Below are positions 13,838 to 14,074 of a stretch of 14,074 nt of DNA, piece after piece. The notes below the pieces were generated by a model. That model searched no databases and was not told the DNA's origin. It saw nothing but the letters and a program-made list of their open reading frames with translations. The stretch's first letter is position 1; each line of letters opens with the position of its first letter. The DNA comes from JAWLCG01 sp041687295 (GTDB taxonomy: Bacteria; Planctomycetota; Phycisphaerae; SM23-33; FEN-1343): the NCBI GenBank assembly GCA_041687295.1, contig JAWLCG010000093.1:1-14074 (forward strand). Reading direction: 5' to 3'. Position numbers and translations under genes: made by a program.

Positions 13838-14074
13838 TCAGACCGCCATGGCCCGGGCCGCCGGGTTGATGCGGTGGACCACCTTCGGCCGCCCCTGGGT
13901 CGTCTGGTTCTCCACCCGCAGCCAATCGAGTTCGACCAGTTCGGCGACGGCCAGTTGCACCTGGTGCTTGTCGCTGAGCAGCGACCAGTGGTTGCGGTAC
14001 ACGTCGCGGTCGGTGAAGCCGTCGGCCACTTCGCCCATCACGATCTTCTTGGCCAGCGCCCGGGCATGAACGAC
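13838..14074 (-). CDS. C-terminus of a DUF3987-like (primase/helicase-type) element protein, partial
   Basis: The last 78 residues of a protein whose start lies beyond the right edge. The frame stays open to the end of the window, beginning VVHARALAKKI. The segment HARALAKKIVMGEVADGFTD, then RDVYRNHWSLLSD, and the tail QGRPKVVHRINPAAR resemble the C-terminal winged-helix part of DUF3987 proteins. These are commonly found beside integrases in planctomycete genomic islands and carry a primase/helicase-like ATPase core. That core is not visible here, so the assignment rests on the tail and on the integrase neighbour. An ATG/GTG pair at 14036-14041 is unlikely to be the real start because the similarity continues upstream of it. 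Confidence 0.65.
   Translation of the reverse strand, partial: VVHARALAKKIVMGEVADGFTDRDVYRNHWSLLSDKHQVQLAVAELVELDWLRVENQTTQGRPKVVHRINPAARAMAV

Overview
The window is GC-rich and almost all its genes lie on the minus strand. It looks like a chromosomal piece of a Planctomycetota bacterium, probably near the Phycisphaerae. This is inferred from several exported alanine/leucine-rich TPR-like proteins, an ExbB protein carrying its own signal peptide, a cytochrome-c-like CHGG segment on an exported protein, and an integrase whose N-terminal half resembles planctomycete tyrosine recombinases. No rRNA or universal marker confirms it.

Reading along the minus strand from the right. (a) 12248-14074 is the edge of an integrated element: the C-terminus of a DUF3987-like protein, a nested inverted repeat, and a tyrosine recombinase. 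The element abuts a plus-strand tRNA-Gly(CCC), which has a strong terminator and is the natural attachment-site candidate; tRNA-Leu(TAG) lies just upstream. (b) 7194-11487 is an envelope cluster. It encodes a membrane-anchored zinc-ribbon/von Willebrand A (vWA) protein, an exported TPR protein with a CpoB/BamD-like last repeat, an ExbB/TolQ-type proton-channel subunit, and two different ExbD/TolR-type subunits. (c) 4356-6995 is an 879-aa exported helical-repeat protein. (d) 3783-4355 holds tRNA-Cys(GCA), its promoter, and a cluster of palindromic repeats including a REP doublet. (e) 60-3782 encodes an exported protein with a possible haem-binding CX4CH motif, a membrane-anchored protein of unknown function (4-bp overlap), and a coiled-coil lipoprotein.

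The most interesting point is in region (b). The vWA protein's only transmembrane helix has the Ser-x3-His plus Leu spacing of the TonB transmembrane helix (Ser16, His20, Leu27 in E. coli TonB). It also has TonB topology: a basic cytoplasmic N-terminus, one helix, and an acidic/proline-containing periplasmic linker. But it ends in a vWA domain with a MIDAS motif instead of a TonB C-terminal domain. With exbB-exbD-exbD immediately downstream, this suggests a proton-motive-force-driven machine in which a vWA domain replaces the TonB output domain. That is inference from motif, topology and neighbourhood.

The second theme is small palindromic repeats between genes: a REP doublet, a single REP whose GTAG head contains a stop codon, a 45-bp repeat in two copies, and a repeat of about 125 bp in two inverted copies. 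Several share a hairpin core with a GCA loop and compensatory stem changes.
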